This document shows positions 50,366-60,678 of a stretch of DNA of 64,000 bases, one piece after another. Position numbers and translations under genes: made by a program. The notes under the pieces were generated by a model. It was not told the DNA's origin, searched no databases, and saw nothing but the letters and a program-made list of their open reading frames with translations. Position 1 is the first letter of the stretch. The number at the start of each line of letters is the position of its first letter. Source of the stretch: Gracilaria domingensis (Eukaryota; Rhodophyta; Florideophyceae; Gracilariales; Gracilariaceae); the NCBI GenBank assembly GCA_022539475.1, contig VCMS01000017.1, forward strand, positions 487,641 to 551,640, read 5' to 3'.

Positions 50366-51343
50366 CGGTCTTTTGAGAGCCAGGAAAAGCAAATGGCCAT
50401 TTCGTTCCATTATCTTGTCTTGATGGGCCTTGAAGAAGAAAGGCTTTCTTTACAATTGCGACGGTCAGCGCACTTGCTTGTTGCGCGAAAAGAGAGCTTT
50501 TCTCTTTGTCACAGGTGCCATGCTCGGGCAACCTGCCCCCAACCAAGGCAATTGCAGAGCGCTAGCCACGAGGAGTGGGAGGGTTGGGTTCGAAATGCGA
50601 ACAGGAAAGCGGAGTGCGCTGGTGTGAAGAGCGTAGGAGCTTGGCAAGACGCCGACGATGGAAAGATTGCTCGCCAAGGCCGCTCACACCAACGTCGAGC
50701 AACCGCGGCTCGACGGATCAAGTAGCGCACTCCTCCAAATAAAAACTTCTCTTCGCTCCTTGAAATATCAATGTTCTCCATACAACGTTACATACGCAGT
50801 GTTCTCTTTATCTTTCTCTATTTCTCGTGCAGTTGTTTGATTCGTATTTTCTCTTCTTCTTTTTTTTGAGCGCGTTACGTTAATTACTCGTACCGCGAGG
50901 GGCTATAATGGAAAATAAGCAAGCCGCCCAGAAACCTATAATACGTCTCCAGGAAAGTCTAGTGACTGGCTGCAAACGTACAACCGTGTTACGCTCACTT
51001 AATGACTACATTAGTCTCCTCGAAAAGCATTAGACCTCTAAGGTTGTCTCGGCCTGCCGGATCATTTCGTCACCGTCGATTATCGCCGTTTCATTTCTTT
51101 TGCTTTATCTCTTTTTATCTTGCAATACCTTCCTTTTCTTCACGGGCTTCACTAATCAAAATACATGTTGCTACATTGGGGGGCACTCTCTTAAGTGAAA
51201 AGGTCTATTTCCCTGTCGTGTGTACTAAGCTACAGGCTATGGGGCGCCTTGTAGTGGTGTGTCACTAAGGGGACGGTCTTTAGAGATTGAACGAAGAGGA
51301 GAAGAGTACGAAGAAGGCTGTCAGCGTCTGTAGCGAAATGCTC

Positions 51344-51364
51344 AAGAAGAAGAAGAAGAAGAAG
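51344..51364. repeat. AAG microsatellite
   Basis: Seven AAG units in intergenic DNA, directly after CTC. Confidence 0.9.
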
Positions 51365-51524
51365 TAATAAATCTGCCTTGCTCTTGTCGTAGCCCAGTGA
51401 GTGTAGCACAGCTCCCGATTACAAGCTAGTGGCTGAAGAATAGAAGTGTTTTGGGTTGCTGGGTCTCTGGCAAACCCTCGCGACGATGATATCAGCATAT
51501 GAGAGAGAGACAGAGAGAAAGATA

Positions 51525-51542
51525 GTGTGTGTGTGTGTGTGT
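51525..51542. repeat. GT microsatellite
   Basis: Nine GT units, preceded by a GA-rich run (51502-51520). Confidence 0.9.
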
Positions 51543-51886
51543 CTATGACTAATGCTATTGATTGTAGTGGGTATCTGCGATAAGCAGGGGAAACCATACG
51601 AGTATCTTACGCGTTCACAAAGAAGAGGATGACGGAGCGGTTCGAGTATTTCCTAAGACCTGAAATGTTTTACCGATGCCAGGCACGTTGCCTATTGTGT
51701 ACTGCACCACAGACATTTACTTCTCTCAATGGAAAGATTTTCATAGGACGTTCGTCCAGTATCTGTCTCACAAATGCAAGAACCATAAATGCAAAGTCAT
51801 GGATTCAAAGTAATCAAACCATACAATGGGCAATGGGCAACGAAACAAGAGGGACCTTCGGGTACTTTCGAGCGAAGAGGTATGGG

Positions 51887-54442
51887 TCACTCGTTCTTTG
51901 CCCTGGGACTTGTCTTCAGGAATGAACCTTGCTTGGGAGACTTAATTCCTTTCAGAGCAAACCTTTTCCTCGGGGTGCTGCCAGGGGCTTGCGGGCCATC
52001 AGCACAACTTCCTGTGAGTGTCCGTGGCTTCGTTTCAGAAGGAAGCGTCTGATCAGCTGTAGCGGAAGTCAGTGCTACCCCTTTATTTCGAGGTTTCCAC
52101 ATGGTATGTTGGCGCTTTGGGTACGTGCGATTTGTCTTTCCGCCAACAAAACTCCTTGTTATTCTCAGAGATGGTTTTGATCCACCAACTTGATCGCTCT
52201 GCTTCAGGTACGCAGATGGTATATGCTCAACTTTTGACGATAACACTTGCGCAGAACGCTCTGTAGTGTTCGAATCCTTCAAATCGTCATTCTCAGAGCT
52301 AGACTGCAAGCTTCGAGGAGTGGCTGGCGTCGATCGACCAACCTTACCAAAGAACATAGTTCTTGCTCGATTTCTATTCCCGCTCTTACGCTGAGCATCG
52401 CGTTGCTCATTCAGGTGAATAGCATACAACTCTTGTTCCTCTTCCTCTCGCTTCATATCGTCCTCAAAATTATCAAAGCCCTCTTTCATCGAGGTCTGAA
52501 TTCTTTCATAAACTGTTGTCATAACCTCATTCACGTCCCGGTCTTCATCTTCCCGAAGTCTCGAAATGGCGTTGTGAAATTCTTCCATCTGGAAGCAAGC
52601 TGGAGCGACTAACGGTAAGAATTTTGCAAGTCGCAATCTAACATTTGAGACTTTGTCTTGGGACAGACGAAGTACATCAGCACCGTATGTGTCCCGAAAC
52701 AAGCACTTGCTGTACATTTCGAGAGCTGCGTTCGCGGATTCTATGAAAGATATTCTCATCCAATAAACAGGTCCATTGGCCCACTTCTCCCGAAACTCGC
52801 GCATAACTTCTTCTCTCTCTATGATGTCCGGAATATATCTCATACATGTCGCGATCGCAGCCATAGTCGCTTTCCTGACGAGATTTGAACTTTCAGCGGC
52901 CATTTGATAAAGAAGAGGAAGGGCATTGGATCGAATTATGGGCGGCGGTACTAGAGGAGCGGCGAGCTTCAGTTGCCTCGCTAAGAGCTCTTGGGTTCTC
53001 CAATTTCCTCTGGCAAGGGATTGCAGGTTGTCGAAGATTGGAGCCAGCTTGTGTTCAGAGTTGTAACCACTGTGTCTCGCTAACTCAGAGATTAGCTTTT
53101 CCAAATGACGAAGCGTATTCAGTTTTACTACGCCATTGCCATCCTCCAAAAGACGAAGGACTGTATCGAATAAGTTGTCAATAGTGTTTTTTGCCCCCAA
53201 GACCTTGATAGTTTCGTGCAGCCCGGCTGCGAGTCTCCAACGGGTTTCGGGGTCTGAATCACGGGACAAGAATTCTACTATAGCTGAAAGCTGAAACCGA
53301 CCACTTTGCGCGAGACATGCAACTACACCAGGCAGGTTAAATGCACAGTTCTTCCTAACAGTAGGCCCGTTGCATGTTGCCATTGACACAAATGCCTTGA
53401 ATACTTCTTTCTTTGCTGCGTCATCTTTGAGTCGATCGTAGCAACAGAATAGAAGCTCGCCGTACACTTCGGAATTAATTTCAAGTGAAAGATACTTATC
53501 ATCATCGATTATTCTTTGGTCTTCTGAAGCAAAGCGTCGAATCTTAGCGCATTCCCTAAGAAGAACTGATGGGATGTACTTGTTGAAGAGCTTTGCCGAT
53601 GGGTTCTTCCCCTTGTGAGATAAACCGATATGTGACAGGGCTCGCATAGTTGCTGCGCGAATGCGTGTGTCTTCATCTTGTAGCAGACTCACCAGACATG
53701 GCCATAACTCCTTCTCAACAACAGATACGTTCACAGCAGCCCCAATCGAAGACAAAGATTCGGCAATCATACCCCGGACTTCAGCATCGCGATCCTTGCA
53801 CACTTTAATTGCTGTGCGCATGATCCTAGTTTTCAGATACTCGTCGCGTGATGATATTGCAAGAGACCCGAGAATCCTGGCATGGAGCTTTCTGTGTGAC
53901 GCCCATCCATCGTCCAGATTGCTTACAAACTTGTTGACATCCTTTGCAGACCATGTGACGTGGGGCAAAGTTACAACCATAATATGACCCCATACTTCTC
54001 GAACAGAACTGTCTCTAGTCAACAAAACGATATCAGATGCAGTACGACTCACGATCTTCGCCAGTTCTCCACGTACTTTCTCTACAGACACAGCAATTAA
54101 CGCTTCACCTGCCGAAAGCTGTAATGAGTCACTCCATTTCATAGACTTAGAACATATAATTGGTATCAATGTGTTCTCCGCATATTCACGACAAAACTGA
54201 AAAACCTGTTGCATCTCAAATAGGATCAAAGTAACAGCATCTTCATCATCGCTACGAAGTGTATTTGCTATAGTGCTTATGTTTATGGTAACGTTTTCGA
54301 TGTCATCCTTAAACCCATCCATCATTATCGAGAAGAATTTTCCGGGAACTTTTTCGCCTCGAAATCTAGGGGACAGAGGAGCAGTTGGACTTGCAGGCGT
54401 GTTATTCCCCTTTAGGGATTTGGACGAACCTTCGCCGTTCAT
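51887..54442 (-). CDS. HEAT-repeat phosphatase regulatory subunit, PPP4R1-like (copy 2)
   Basis: 851 residues from the ATG at 54442; the frame upstream begins with GTG. Same architecture as copy 1: HEAT repeats including LWPCLVSLLQDEDTRIRAA, ATCNGPTVRKNCAFNLPGVV and SDPETRWRLAAGLHETIKVLG, NWRTQELLARQLKLAAPL and VSNVRLRLAKFLPLVAPACF. After the repeats comes a polar tail of about 170 residues with basic stretches (QRKSGNRNRART and a Lys/Arg-rich C-terminus). The two copies share order and key blocks but are clearly diverged, so the duplication is not recent. They probably steer PP4/PP2A-type phosphatases to different substrates; this is inference. Confidence 0.82.
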   Translation of the reverse strand: MNGEGSSKSLKGNNTPASPTAPLSPRFRGEKVPGKFFSIMMDGFKDDIENVTINISTIANTLRSDDEDAVTLILFEMQQVFQFCREYAENTLIPIICSKSMKWSDSLQLSAGEALIAVSVEKVRGELAKIVSRTASDIVLLTRDSSVREVWGHIMVVTLPHVTWSAKDVNKFVSNLDDGWASHRKLHARILGSLAISSRDEYLKTRIMRTAIKVCKDRDAEVRGMIAESLSSIGAAVNVSVVEKELWPCLVSLLQDEDTRIRAATMRALSHIGLSHKGKNPSAKLFNKYIPSVLLRECAKIRRFASEDQRIIDDDKYLSLEINSEVYGELLFCCYDRLKDDAAKKEVFKAFVSMATCNGPTVRKNCAFNLPGVVACLAQSGRFQLSAIVEFLSRDSDPETRWRLAAGLHETIKVLGAKNTIDNLFDTVLRLLEDGNGVVKLNTLRHLEKLISELARHSGYNSEHKLAPIFDNLQSLARGNWRTQELLARQLKLAAPLVPPPIIRSNALPLLYQMAAESSNLVRKATMAAIATCMRYIPDIIEREEVMREFREKWANGPVYWMRISFIESANAALEMYSKCLFRDTYGADVLRLSQDKVSNVRLRLAKFLPLVAPACFQMEEFHNAISRLREDEDRDVNEVMTTVYERIQTSMKEGFDNFEDDMKREEEEQELYAIHLNEQRDAQRKSGNRNRARTMFFGKVGRSTPATPRSLQSSSENDDLKDSNTTERSAQVLSSKVEHIPSAYLKQSDQVGGSKPSLRITRSFVGGKTNRTYPKRQHTMWKPRNKGVALTSATADQTLPSETKPRTLTGSCADGPQAPGSTPRKRFALKGIKSPKQGSFLKTSPRAKNE

Positions 54443-55613
54443 TGCCACCCACCTTGAATAGAAGAAATAGATAGACTTCTTATCCAACACCTTAATGCCA
54501 GAGCCTCCCTTTCAGGGGTGCCAGAAACTGTTCCCCAATACCCTGAGAAGATACCAGATTTTCGGTTTGCAACGACTGCCGTATTAACTTGTTGATGCGG
54601 CAGTGTCACCAAGGAGCACAACAAGGGCTTCAATCAACCTTGTGCAAAGAAGAGACGTATGAAATCTTTGAACTTCTTCGACGGAAGCTGTTTGCAAGCA
54701 ACCATGAAATATCATTCTCTTGGCTCTTGAGAGGGTGATTCAATCATACCAAGACTTCTTCACACCTTGGAAGTCACTTTCAAGTTTCCATAAAAGTGCT
54801 TAACTTGCAGTTCGGATGCTGCGTGAACCAATCTGCTGGGGAAAAGGCGCATTGAAAAGAGTATACCGCATTGGGTACAATGTTCTCGTAGTCCACGATG
54901 AGCATGAAGAACATTTGGGGAGGATATTGCGTGTCAGGAATTTGACGGACGCAAGAAGCCAACATCCCAACGAACTGCACCACCAAAATTTAAACCAGAT
55001 AAAGCTGACGTCAAACAAGCCTCAAAATTTTATAGTGCAACAGGAAAGAGTACGATGAGACTCACAACATGTTAACCAACTACGTTAGGATGATATGGGT
55101 CACTCCCTTTCCAGTACTGGGAATAGTATAAAAACAGTGGTAGGGACGACTGCGATAATTCCTTAGATTTCAATTGGTAAACGATTCTGTGCCGATGAGA
55201 CCAGAACCTATTCGCACAAATATGTTCACCAATATGATCCTAAACATAAGCACTTGGACGATTCATTCAAGGAAGACATCGTGTTCTGAGGCTGTGAGAA
55301 GCTTGGATTCCGATAAATTAGAATGGATACGTTGTGATCTTAATGAACGTCTAGGTGCTTGTAGTTCATACACTTGGTTTCCCACTTGCAACGTGATGCT
55401 GTACATGTTCGACAACATACGATAGATAGATAGAATCTTCAAGACTTGAAAGACATAGCAGGCCCATGCCTCTCGTATCTTTGCTTCATGCATGATGTTC
55501 ATAGCAAAAAACTGGTATTCCAACGGTAATTCTGGCAGGAGGAAGTTGTGAGGAATCTTCAAAGAATGTCTCGGAAGCTGTTCATATCGTCGCCTACTGG
55601 TTTCGGTTTGAAG
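54443..55613. other. Spacer between PPP4R1-like copy 2 and EMC4
   Basis: 1.17 kb between two minus-strand genes; should hold the copy 2 promoter and the EMC4 3' UTR. Short frames on both strands show no motif. Confidence 0.35.
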
Positions 55614-56216
55614 TCATAGTTCAACATGACGATATATAAGACTTTCTTCAACTCTTCGAAGTGGCAAGAGTGCGACCCAGTCACTCTCTGAAGTTGGAAG
55701 GAAGCCGAGTTGCTCAGCTTTCCAAATGCCAACAGCAATACCAACAGATGAAAGTGTGATGCGCCAGATCATTTGTGGCACAAGTTGGCGCAGGGTGAGT
55801 TGCTTTCGCACTGAGGCGAAAGCTTCATACGAACTAAGAACAGTGCGAACATGCATGAAGAGCATCGTCAGAGTTGAGGCTACGGAAAAAAACTGAACTG
55901 AGGATCCGGCCATGAATAGTGCGAATGCGGAAGTAACAAGCGTACGGATGGGTTGGTTTGCAATTTGCCATGAAGTCGAGTAAGCCAGTTTCATTGCATT
56001 CGGGGCAACTCCGACATTTCGGTCAGGTACTTCGATCGTCTTAAACGCATTTGGATCTCGAGCAGATAGATTATTGGGAAATCCAGGAGGGTGTCTATTT
56101 TGTTCGATGGCGGTTCGCGCAGAAGATGGCCGAATTGGTTGGGCACCTAGTGACACATTGATCTGCTTTGTGAAGTCAAAATTCCAGCGACGGGTCTGTT
56201 CAGTGTTCCCTGTCAT
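55614..56216 (-). CDS. EMC4: ER membrane protein complex subunit 4
   Basis: Subunit of the EMC insertase that places tail-anchored and multipass proteins into the ER membrane. The ATG at 56216 gives 200 residues (MTGNTEQTRRWNFDF), close to the usual 180. After a polar N-terminal part, the conserved region reads PIRTLVTSAFALFMAGSSVQ, matching the GNTIS-type first helix of EMC4. It continues with SVASTLTMLFMHVRTVLSSY, a helix with SSVGIAVGIWKAEQLGFLPT, and SDWVALLPLRRVEES at the end; the GLLPT-x3-SDW block is diagnostic. The upstream frame (to 56363) contains an ATG as well but is not conserved. Single exon. Confidence 0.93.
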   Translation of the reverse strand: MTGNTEQTRRWNFDFTKQINVSLGAQPIRPSSARTAIEQNRHPPGFPNNLSARDPNAFKTIEVPDRNVGVAPNAMKLAYSTSWQIANQPIRTLVTSAFALFMAGSSVQFFSVASTLTMLFMHVRTVLSSYEAFASVRKQLTLRQLVPQMIWRITLSSVGIAVGIWKAEQLGFLPTSESDWVALLPLRRVEESLIYRHVEL

Positions 56217-57199
56217 GACGTAGAAGACAACTAATACGCTTGCGGGTATCGTCTTGAATTGACAAGAACTGCAGTGAAGCGCCTGGCTGATCGGTAGTAT
56301 TACGCCCGTTGCATTAATAATCCTTCTCGCCTTCAATCCTTCGAGACGCAACTGGTCAGCCAATACACTGTTCTCGATTCAGGCCTCAAGAGAGGGCTGA
56401 TTCGGCGGTACCTACAAGGCACTTGTTGGGAACCTGCAGATTGCAGGCTGTTGTCACTCTCTTCAAGAAAGTATAGTCTTTAGCAAGTACACGGTACCGC
56501 GCCGGTGCGACAAAAGGTTGTATCGACGGTGAAGGCTTTAAGGGTATAACGATATGGATTCCTAAGTTCAGATAGAAGGCCACCCTTTGAAGCTCACAAC
56601 CTTCTCTGAAGAAGACCAATTCCCCACATTTCATCACGCTTTCATCCACATTCGCACAAAGCTTTCTAAAAAACATGCTTCCCAGAAAGTTTAGATACAT
56701 TTCTGCGACACGTATACATACGTCTCTACGTAGAAGTGGCTGGTACTTTGTTCTAATTTTGGTTAGAAGTTCCTTGATTTTCAAAATCTTCAAAAGACAA
56801 GCCCGCCGTCCATGTCCATGTGATTCCCGTAAACAAGATGGAAAACACCTTCGAAAGTGTCTTCACGGTGTTTTCCAGGATTCGTGAACAGGGTGCAACG
56901 AGGTCTGGATTGATGCTTTAGCCCGGAAACGGCTTTTGCAAGCATTAACCTACCTTCAGTTCCTTTCTTATTTTCGCTGAAACCGTGTGGAGAAACTGTT
57001 CGTCACGAAGACAGACTTTCTTGTTCGGAGCATCATCATTTTGCGTGGTTTAAAAGCTTTAGCGATTCTGAACAGTAGCTGTTCAGTACAAGATAACTAT
57101 TCGCAAAGCAGTGATCACGGGTGCGAAGACGTCAACAGTTAATTAAGAAGAAGAAGACTACCGTCTTTGGGAGCTGCTATCACGAGTCTTTGTTTAACA
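56217..57199. promoter_or_regulatory. Divergent spacer, EMC4 / DBP10
   Basis: 983 bases. A 135-codon minus frame (56793-56386) starts with TTG and has no motif, so it is not called. A GACGTC hexamer lies near 57127, close to the DBP10 start. Promoters expected. Confidence 0.35.
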
Positions 57200-59845
57200 A
57201 TGGAGGTTGAAAACCAGTTTCCTGGGGTTGTGATGCCGAAAGAAGACGATGTTTTCCAAGTTCTGTATCGCAAAACGAAACGTCAAAAGTTTAGTGAACA
57301 ACAGCAACCAGAAGATAACGATGTTCGGAGTAAAACCATGAGGAAGTCAAAACCACGGCAGGGGTCATATGAAGCGATTGGACTATGTCTCCCTGTGTGT
57401 AAAGCACTCGCGCAAGCTGGATACAGCTTTCCAACACCTATTCAGCGGAAGGTAACTCCACATATTCTTGACGGTCACGACGTGGTTGCAATGGCTAGAA
57501 CTGGATCCGGAAAGACTGCTGCATTCCTTGCTCCGCTTCTTCACCGCCTTGATGCAAACCCCCTGTTGGCGTCCACAGCTGCGAAGAGAAATGGTCCGCG
57601 AGCATTAGTTGTAGCACCGACTCGTGAACTTGTTTTGCAAGAACTTCGGTTTTGTCGCATGTATGCGAAACATTTGAAATCCATTCGAACTGCAGTTGTT
57701 GTTGGAGGAACGCCCCTCGATGCTCAGTTTGCAGCATTGGCGATTTGTCCGGATATCGTGTTTGCTACTCCGGGAAGGCTGTTGCAGCTCTTGGCCGAAA
57801 TGGGTGCGCGCGGAGGTCTTACGATTTCTACGGCTGAGATCATCGTTTTTGACGAAGCGGATCGCCTGTTTGAAGGGACTTTAGCAGTCGAGACTGCAGC
57901 CCTTATATCCCAGTTGAAGGACAAAACGACGGAAAGCATGAACTCCCGGCAAACTATACTTGTATCTGCAACAATGCCCCATGCCCTGGCTGAGTTCTCG
58001 AAGACTGGCCTTCGTAGTAATTTGAAAGTTGTTCGTCTTGACGCAGATAGATCGTTATCTCCCACTCTGGCAACTGCGTTTCTGGCCACAAGAGGGGACT
58101 TAGAAAAGGATGCTGCCTTGCAAGTAGTTCTGCGAAAGATAAGACAAGAGGGACGCAGTGGAATCGTGTTTGCTGCAACACATCGACGTGTAGAGTATCT
58201 CACCAGTCTACTGAAGTTCTGTTTGTGTGACAAGGTGTTTTGCATTCACGGAAACATGGACCAAATTGCTCGACAGGAGTCCGTCAAAGAATTTCGGAAG
58301 AAAAAGGGAATACTCATAGTCACAGACGTAGCTGCCCGCGGTATAGACTTGCCAGAACTTGATGTCGTGGTCAACTATGATGTGCCAGCCACTCCAAAGC
58401 TGTTCATTCACAGAATTGGTCGAGCCGGAAGAGCTGGAAGATTCGGTTCTGCGATAAGTTTAGTGGCCCCAGATGAGATTCCCTACATGCTTGACGTCTT
58501 TCTTTTTGTCGGACGAAATTTCACATATGCAGATGTCACAGATAGCAACCATTCGGGCTGTGATACATCCCAAGCCATTATGATAGATTCGAGTTTTGTA
58601 TACGGATCAATTCCGAAAGGTGTAGTGGATGAAGAAGTGGAGATCACCCGGAATGCTCTTCAAGATATTGATATCGAAAAGGCACACACTTCGGCACAGA
58701 ACGCCCACAAATTGTATACGAAGACTAGAGGAAATGCTAGTGGAGAAAGCGTTAGGCGAGCAAAGACGTTGAACACGGAAGGTAGTGGAAGAAAGTATCT
58801 ACCCTCGCATCCATGGTATAATTTCTTGGAGTCCGCTGAGGAGCGTGAGGCTGCCGAACAAGCGGAGCTTATTTCAATCTGGCGTCCCGCAGAAAGTACT
58901 ATAGAACCGCCTTCCGGAATATTGTTGAGGAAAAGAAGGAAGAGGCGTCAAAGAACCGAAGAATATGACAGAGTTAATGCAGACGGCGAAAGTCCCTCGA
59001 GCTTTCACAATTCACGAGAAGCTGACGACAGTTTCCGCACTAAAACCCTAGAGAGTATTACAACAACGGAACCAGGTTTAATTAGAAGTGGAAGAGCAAC
59101 TCCCCGCCAGAGGGCCTTGGAAGAAGAAAGAAAGCAGTTCTTTCTTCCTACTCGTCAGCATTATAGCTTGCAGCAGAACCGCGCGCTAAAGGCATCGACT
59201 GGTGGCAGCATGGGAGATAACTTGCGGGCCTACAAAGAACTGCAAGAAGCAGCAATGGACATAAATGCGGATGAAAACGCTGATTTGCTTCGCAGCAAGC
59301 ACACTGGGGCGAATTCGGGAAAGTATTGGGATAGAGTTACCAAGCGTTTTGTCAAGGGCGGTGTCACTGACTCAACTTCCAAGCGGAATCTTCACGTTGC
59401 TACAAGGGAAGCACGGGCAAGAACGAATGCAGGCAATTCATATGGAACTGAAGACGGAGAACGGTTTAAGAGGTGGTTGTCTAAAAACAAGAAAACTGTC
59501 GAGCAGTTTTCTGAACAGCTTAACTCCGGCGTTGACACAACTAAGATGGCTATCAATCACGGGTTGGGAATGAACGATTTCCGAAGGGGCGCGTTCGGGC
59601 GGAAAGCGCGACTCGCTGTCTTTGCCAAGCAGAATCAGAATGCCGGAGAGAAAAACATGGGGTCGGAATTAAAGAACAAGGACCAGATCAAGAAGACTAG
59701 GAAGCAGAAAGCCAACGCTGAGGCACGTAGAGTGGCTCAAGCTAACAAAAGGAAAGGTAAAGTACATGGCAAAAGACACGAACGGCTGTCAGTCAGCAAT
59801 CGAGGAATATCAAAGACGAGAATTATCACAAGATACAAGAAGTAA
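57200..59845 (+). CDS. DDX54: DEAD-box RNA helicase DBP10/DDX54
   Basis: Nucleolar helicase of 60S subunit biogenesis. 881 residues from the ATG at 57200 (AACAATGG context). Q motif PTPIQRK, Walker A ARTGSGKT (99-106), PTRELVLQ, TPGRLL, DEAD (218-221), SAT, then VTDVAARGIDLPELD and HRIGRAGRAGR. Family-specific: GSYEAIGLCLPV before the Q motif, SLVAPDEIPYMLDVFLFVGR after the core, and a long basic tail with KYWDRVTKRFVKGGV, the DBP10 C-terminal domain. The end is strongly basic (TRKQKANAEARRVAQANKRK). The tail is somewhat longer than in yeast. Single exon. Confidence 0.96.
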   Translation: MEVENQFPGVVMPKEDDVFQVLYRKTKRQKFSEQQQPEDNDVRSKTMRKSKPRQGSYEAIGLCLPVCKALAQAGYSFPTPIQRKVTPHILDGHDVVAMARTGSGKTAAFLAPLLHRLDANPLLASTAAKRNGPRALVVAPTRELVLQELRFCRMYAKHLKSIRTAVVVGGTPLDAQFAALAICPDIVFATPGRLLQLLAEMGARGGLTISTAEIIVFDEADRLFEGTLAVETAALISQLKDKTTESMNSRQTILVSATMPHALAEFSKTGLRSNLKVVRLDADRSLSPTLATAFLATRGDLEKDAALQVVLRKIRQEGRSGIVFAATHRRVEYLTSLLKFCLCDKVFCIHGNMDQIARQESVKEFRKKKGILIVTDVAARGIDLPELDVVVNYDVPATPKLFIHRIGRAGRAGRFGSAISLVAPDEIPYMLDVFLFVGRNFTYADVTDSNHSGCDTSQAIMIDSSFVYGSIPKGVVDEEVEITRNALQDIDIEKAHTSAQNAHKLYTKTRGNASGESVRRAKTLNTEGSGRKYLPSHPWYNFLESAEEREAAEQAELISIWRPAESTIEPPSGILLRKRRKRRQRTEEYDRVNADGESPSSFHNSREADDSFRTKTLESITTTEPGLIRSGRATPRQRALEEERKQFFLPTRQHYSLQQNRALKASTGGSMGDNLRAYKELQEAAMDINADENADLLRSKHTGANSGKYWDRVTKRFVKGGVTDSTSKRNLHVATREARARTNAGNSYGTEDGERFKRWLSKNKKTVEQFSEQLNSGVDTTKMAINHGLGMNDFRRGAFGRKARLAVFAKQNQNAGEKNMGSELKNKDQIKKTRKQKANAEARRVAQANKRKGKVHGKRHERLSVSNRGISKTRIITRYKK

Positions 59846-60678
59846 CTTGTTGAGGGGTTAAAATATGCTTCAATAGACAATGGAGATGCTGCTTGTGCTT
59901 TTGTACGGGGTTTTATCAGTAAAAGCATCTCATCTTTGGATGCATTGGATGTACGAAGATGCTTTGATTCTTCCCACTTCCGTAGGTTGCTTCGTACGAC
60001 CCCTCTGCAGCAACGGAGAGCTAGAATTCCGTCGGACTCTGAATTCACCATCTTCCTCTTTCACGTGATTCGCAAGTGTTTTGAATTTGTTTCGTAAAAC
60101 TAATTTTTGAGGAAAAGAATTGAGCAATCCACCTCGCGAAGGCAACTGCCCGAGTTTACAGAGGGTTTGCTGCTGAAATTGTCCAGAACAACATATGTGT
60201 TGAACACAAGATACGACGGTAGCCCCCTTAGTAAGAGTTATGCTTAGGGAACTCTGCCTGCAACTGCAACGGATCTGATGCCATCTGCAGTTCACTGAAA
60301 GCATACATCCGCAACTACGAAGGCAGTTCAACCAGCGTACAAAGTAGCGTTCTCACCACCGTCATCCTGTGTAGCACGTGACATTATCTTCCGAATTCTA
60401 AGGGCGCCCAGATCCCCCGCGCAAGGTTTACATCCGATTCTCAAGTTGCTTACCTCAAAACCATCTGAAGTTCTGTAATCCTGCGCGGTACGCTTCCGGC
60501 CCCGGAGCCGCCTTCAAAGACGAAGATATTGCGGAACACGGCCGAGAGCCGCTCACGCACCATATCGAATGCGTACACCGGTGAGCTGTGAAAGATTCTT
60601 CTTCAACCTACCCCCAATCTGAACGATTCTTCATCTGAGACCAAGACGCTGCATCGCCCACTGCTCGAAGATTCATTG
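59846..60678. promoter_or_regulatory. Spacer upstream of TBCCD1
   Basis: 833 bases between two plus-strand genes: 3' end of DBP10 and promoter of TBCCD1. A 133-codon minus frame (60331-59930) is Cys-rich but shows no known pattern. Confidence 0.35.

Larger units (their letters stand above)
49333..51886. other. Long spacer between PPP4R1-like paralogues
   Basis: 2.55 kb between two convergent genes. It holds one possible small gene (49982-50365), a 7-unit AAG repeat at 51344-51364, a GA-rich run and a 9-unit GT repeat at 51525-51542. Nothing else is supported. Confidence 0.4.

Noticed and set aside
50570-50600. GGTTCGAA resembling a tRNA T-loop
   Set aside because: No matching acceptor, D or anticodon stems could be found around it on either strand.
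56386-56793. 135-codon minus-strand frame upstream of EMC4
   Set aside because: Starts only with TTG and shows no domain or conserved pattern.
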